From Oscillospiraceae bacterium (GTDB lineage: Bacteria; Bacillota; Clostridia; Oscillospirales; CAG-272): a DNA stretch of 64,000 bases. Position 1 is the stretch's first letter. The number at the start of each line of letters is the position of its first letter. The position numbers and the translations under genes are program-made. The notes under the pieces were generated by a model that was given only the letters and a program-made list of their open reading frames with translations, did not search any database and was not told the origin of the DNA. This document shows positions 63,795 to 64,000 of this stretch, piece after piece. The stretch covers positions 38,366 through 102,365 of the forward strand of contig SVTL01000006.1 of assembly GCA_015063795.1 (NCBI GenBank). The letters are read 5' to 3'.

Positions 63795-64000
63795 AGTGAT
63801 GTTTTTGCTTACGCAAAAGTGATGTTACTCACTTCGTTCGTAATGATGTTGCTCCCGTTGGTCGCAATGATGTGATGCTTGCCCACTGTGCCGAAGGCAC
63901 AACATCATTGCCGTAGGCTACATCATTAGGCGAAGCCGACATCACTTGCCCGTAAGGGCAAGCATCGTTCGGCAGACCTGCTTTATCGCAGGTCGCCGTG
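63795..64000. repeat. Array of short hairpins joined by TGATGT/ACATCA linkers
   Basis: From 63795 the sequence alternates a linker and a small stem-loop. The left half has four GTGATGT/ATGATGT linkers (near 63796, 63819, 63843 and 63867), separated by hairpins such as TTTGC-TTAC-GCAAA and GTGCC-GAA-GGCAC. The right half has the reverse-complement linker ACATCAT/ACATCAC (near 63902, 63920 and 63939), separated by GCC-GTA-GGC, GGC-GAA-GCC and GCCC-GTAA-GGGC. The two halves could pair through their linkers into one large branched structure. It runs to the window edge. Confidence 0.85.

Larger units (their letters stand above)
63635..64000. other. Gene-free right edge
   Basis: After SBP5 there is a terminator (63703-63733), about 60 AT-rich bases and then the hairpin array from 63795. 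No coding sequence is seen. Confidence 0.75.

Noticed and set aside
63795..64000. CRISPR array at the right edge
   Set aside because: The fixed part is only a heptamer, the intervening parts are palindromes of varied length, and no cas gene is seen.

Overview
The window is a stretch of a Gram-positive, spore-forming anaerobe of the Clostridia, probably a gut commensal of the Oscillospirales/Christensenellales type. The evidence is a spoIIA sporulation operon, pyruvate:ferredoxin oxidoreductase and acetate kinase (fermentation to acetate), an SRP operon in the Firmicutes arrangement (ylxM-ffh-rpsP-khpA), a tRNA-Trp with encoded CCA, many TTGACA-N17-TATAAT promoters, and lipoproteins, BspA-type LRR proteins and a dockerin suited to polysaccharide-rich habitats. 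Core genes are GC-rich. A few AT-richer genes (2071-3133, 10124-10561, 47794-48270, 51668-52111) look like later arrivals. No species can be named from the sequence alone.

Layout. 1-28 kb is mostly housekeeping: tmcAL (cut by the left edge), ackA, a small accessory pair (methyltransferase and four-helix bundle), tRNA-Trp, nifJ, a FliB-like protein, an attenuator-controlled ECF-transporter S component with a uridine-kinase-like protein, a Ca/Na antiporter, TraX, a secreted BspA-type LRR protein, a GreA-type factor, an ECF sigma/anti-sigma pair, a Gfo/Idh/MocA oxidoreductase, the SRP operon, a U32 tRNA-hydroxylation protein, dabb-CPBP-tadA, and spoIIAA-spoIIAB-sigF.

28-36.4 kb is a tandem array of five paralogous secreted, membrane-anchored proteins on the minus strand. 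Each has a signal peptide, a beta-helix-like ectodomain, a Thr/Ala/Pro stalk encoded by an 18-bp minisatellite, and one of two interchangeable C-terminal anchors. 36.7-42.8 kb is a six-gene minus-strand envelope operon (PIG-L deacetylase, GtrA, phosphodiester glycosidase, an unknown membrane protein, PAP2 phosphatase, CapA-like).

43.1-48.3 kb starts with AraC and LysR regulators and then holds the most novel-looking locus: a 45-residue peptide gene too short for routine ORF calling, a Thr/Pro-rich lipoprotein, an HPr-kinase-like protein, a PqqD-like peptide-binding protein, an S26-type peptidase and an unknown protein. It resembles a peptide-modification (RiPP-like) system that lacks a recognisable cyclase or radical-SAM enzyme.

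48.4-53.5 kb has purine genes with the last two IMP steps on separate proteins behind an attenuator-like leader, then Rsm22, a lipoprotein, MecA and a small anchored protein. 53.7-63.6 kb is a row of five paralogous solute-binding lipoproteins, each with its own consensus promoter and terminator, interrupted by a BspA-LRR protein with a C-terminal dockerin. Directly after the dockerin gene lies the orphaned C-terminus and terminator of a sixth binding-protein gene. The right edge runs into an array of short hairpins joined by TGATGT/ACATCA linkers.
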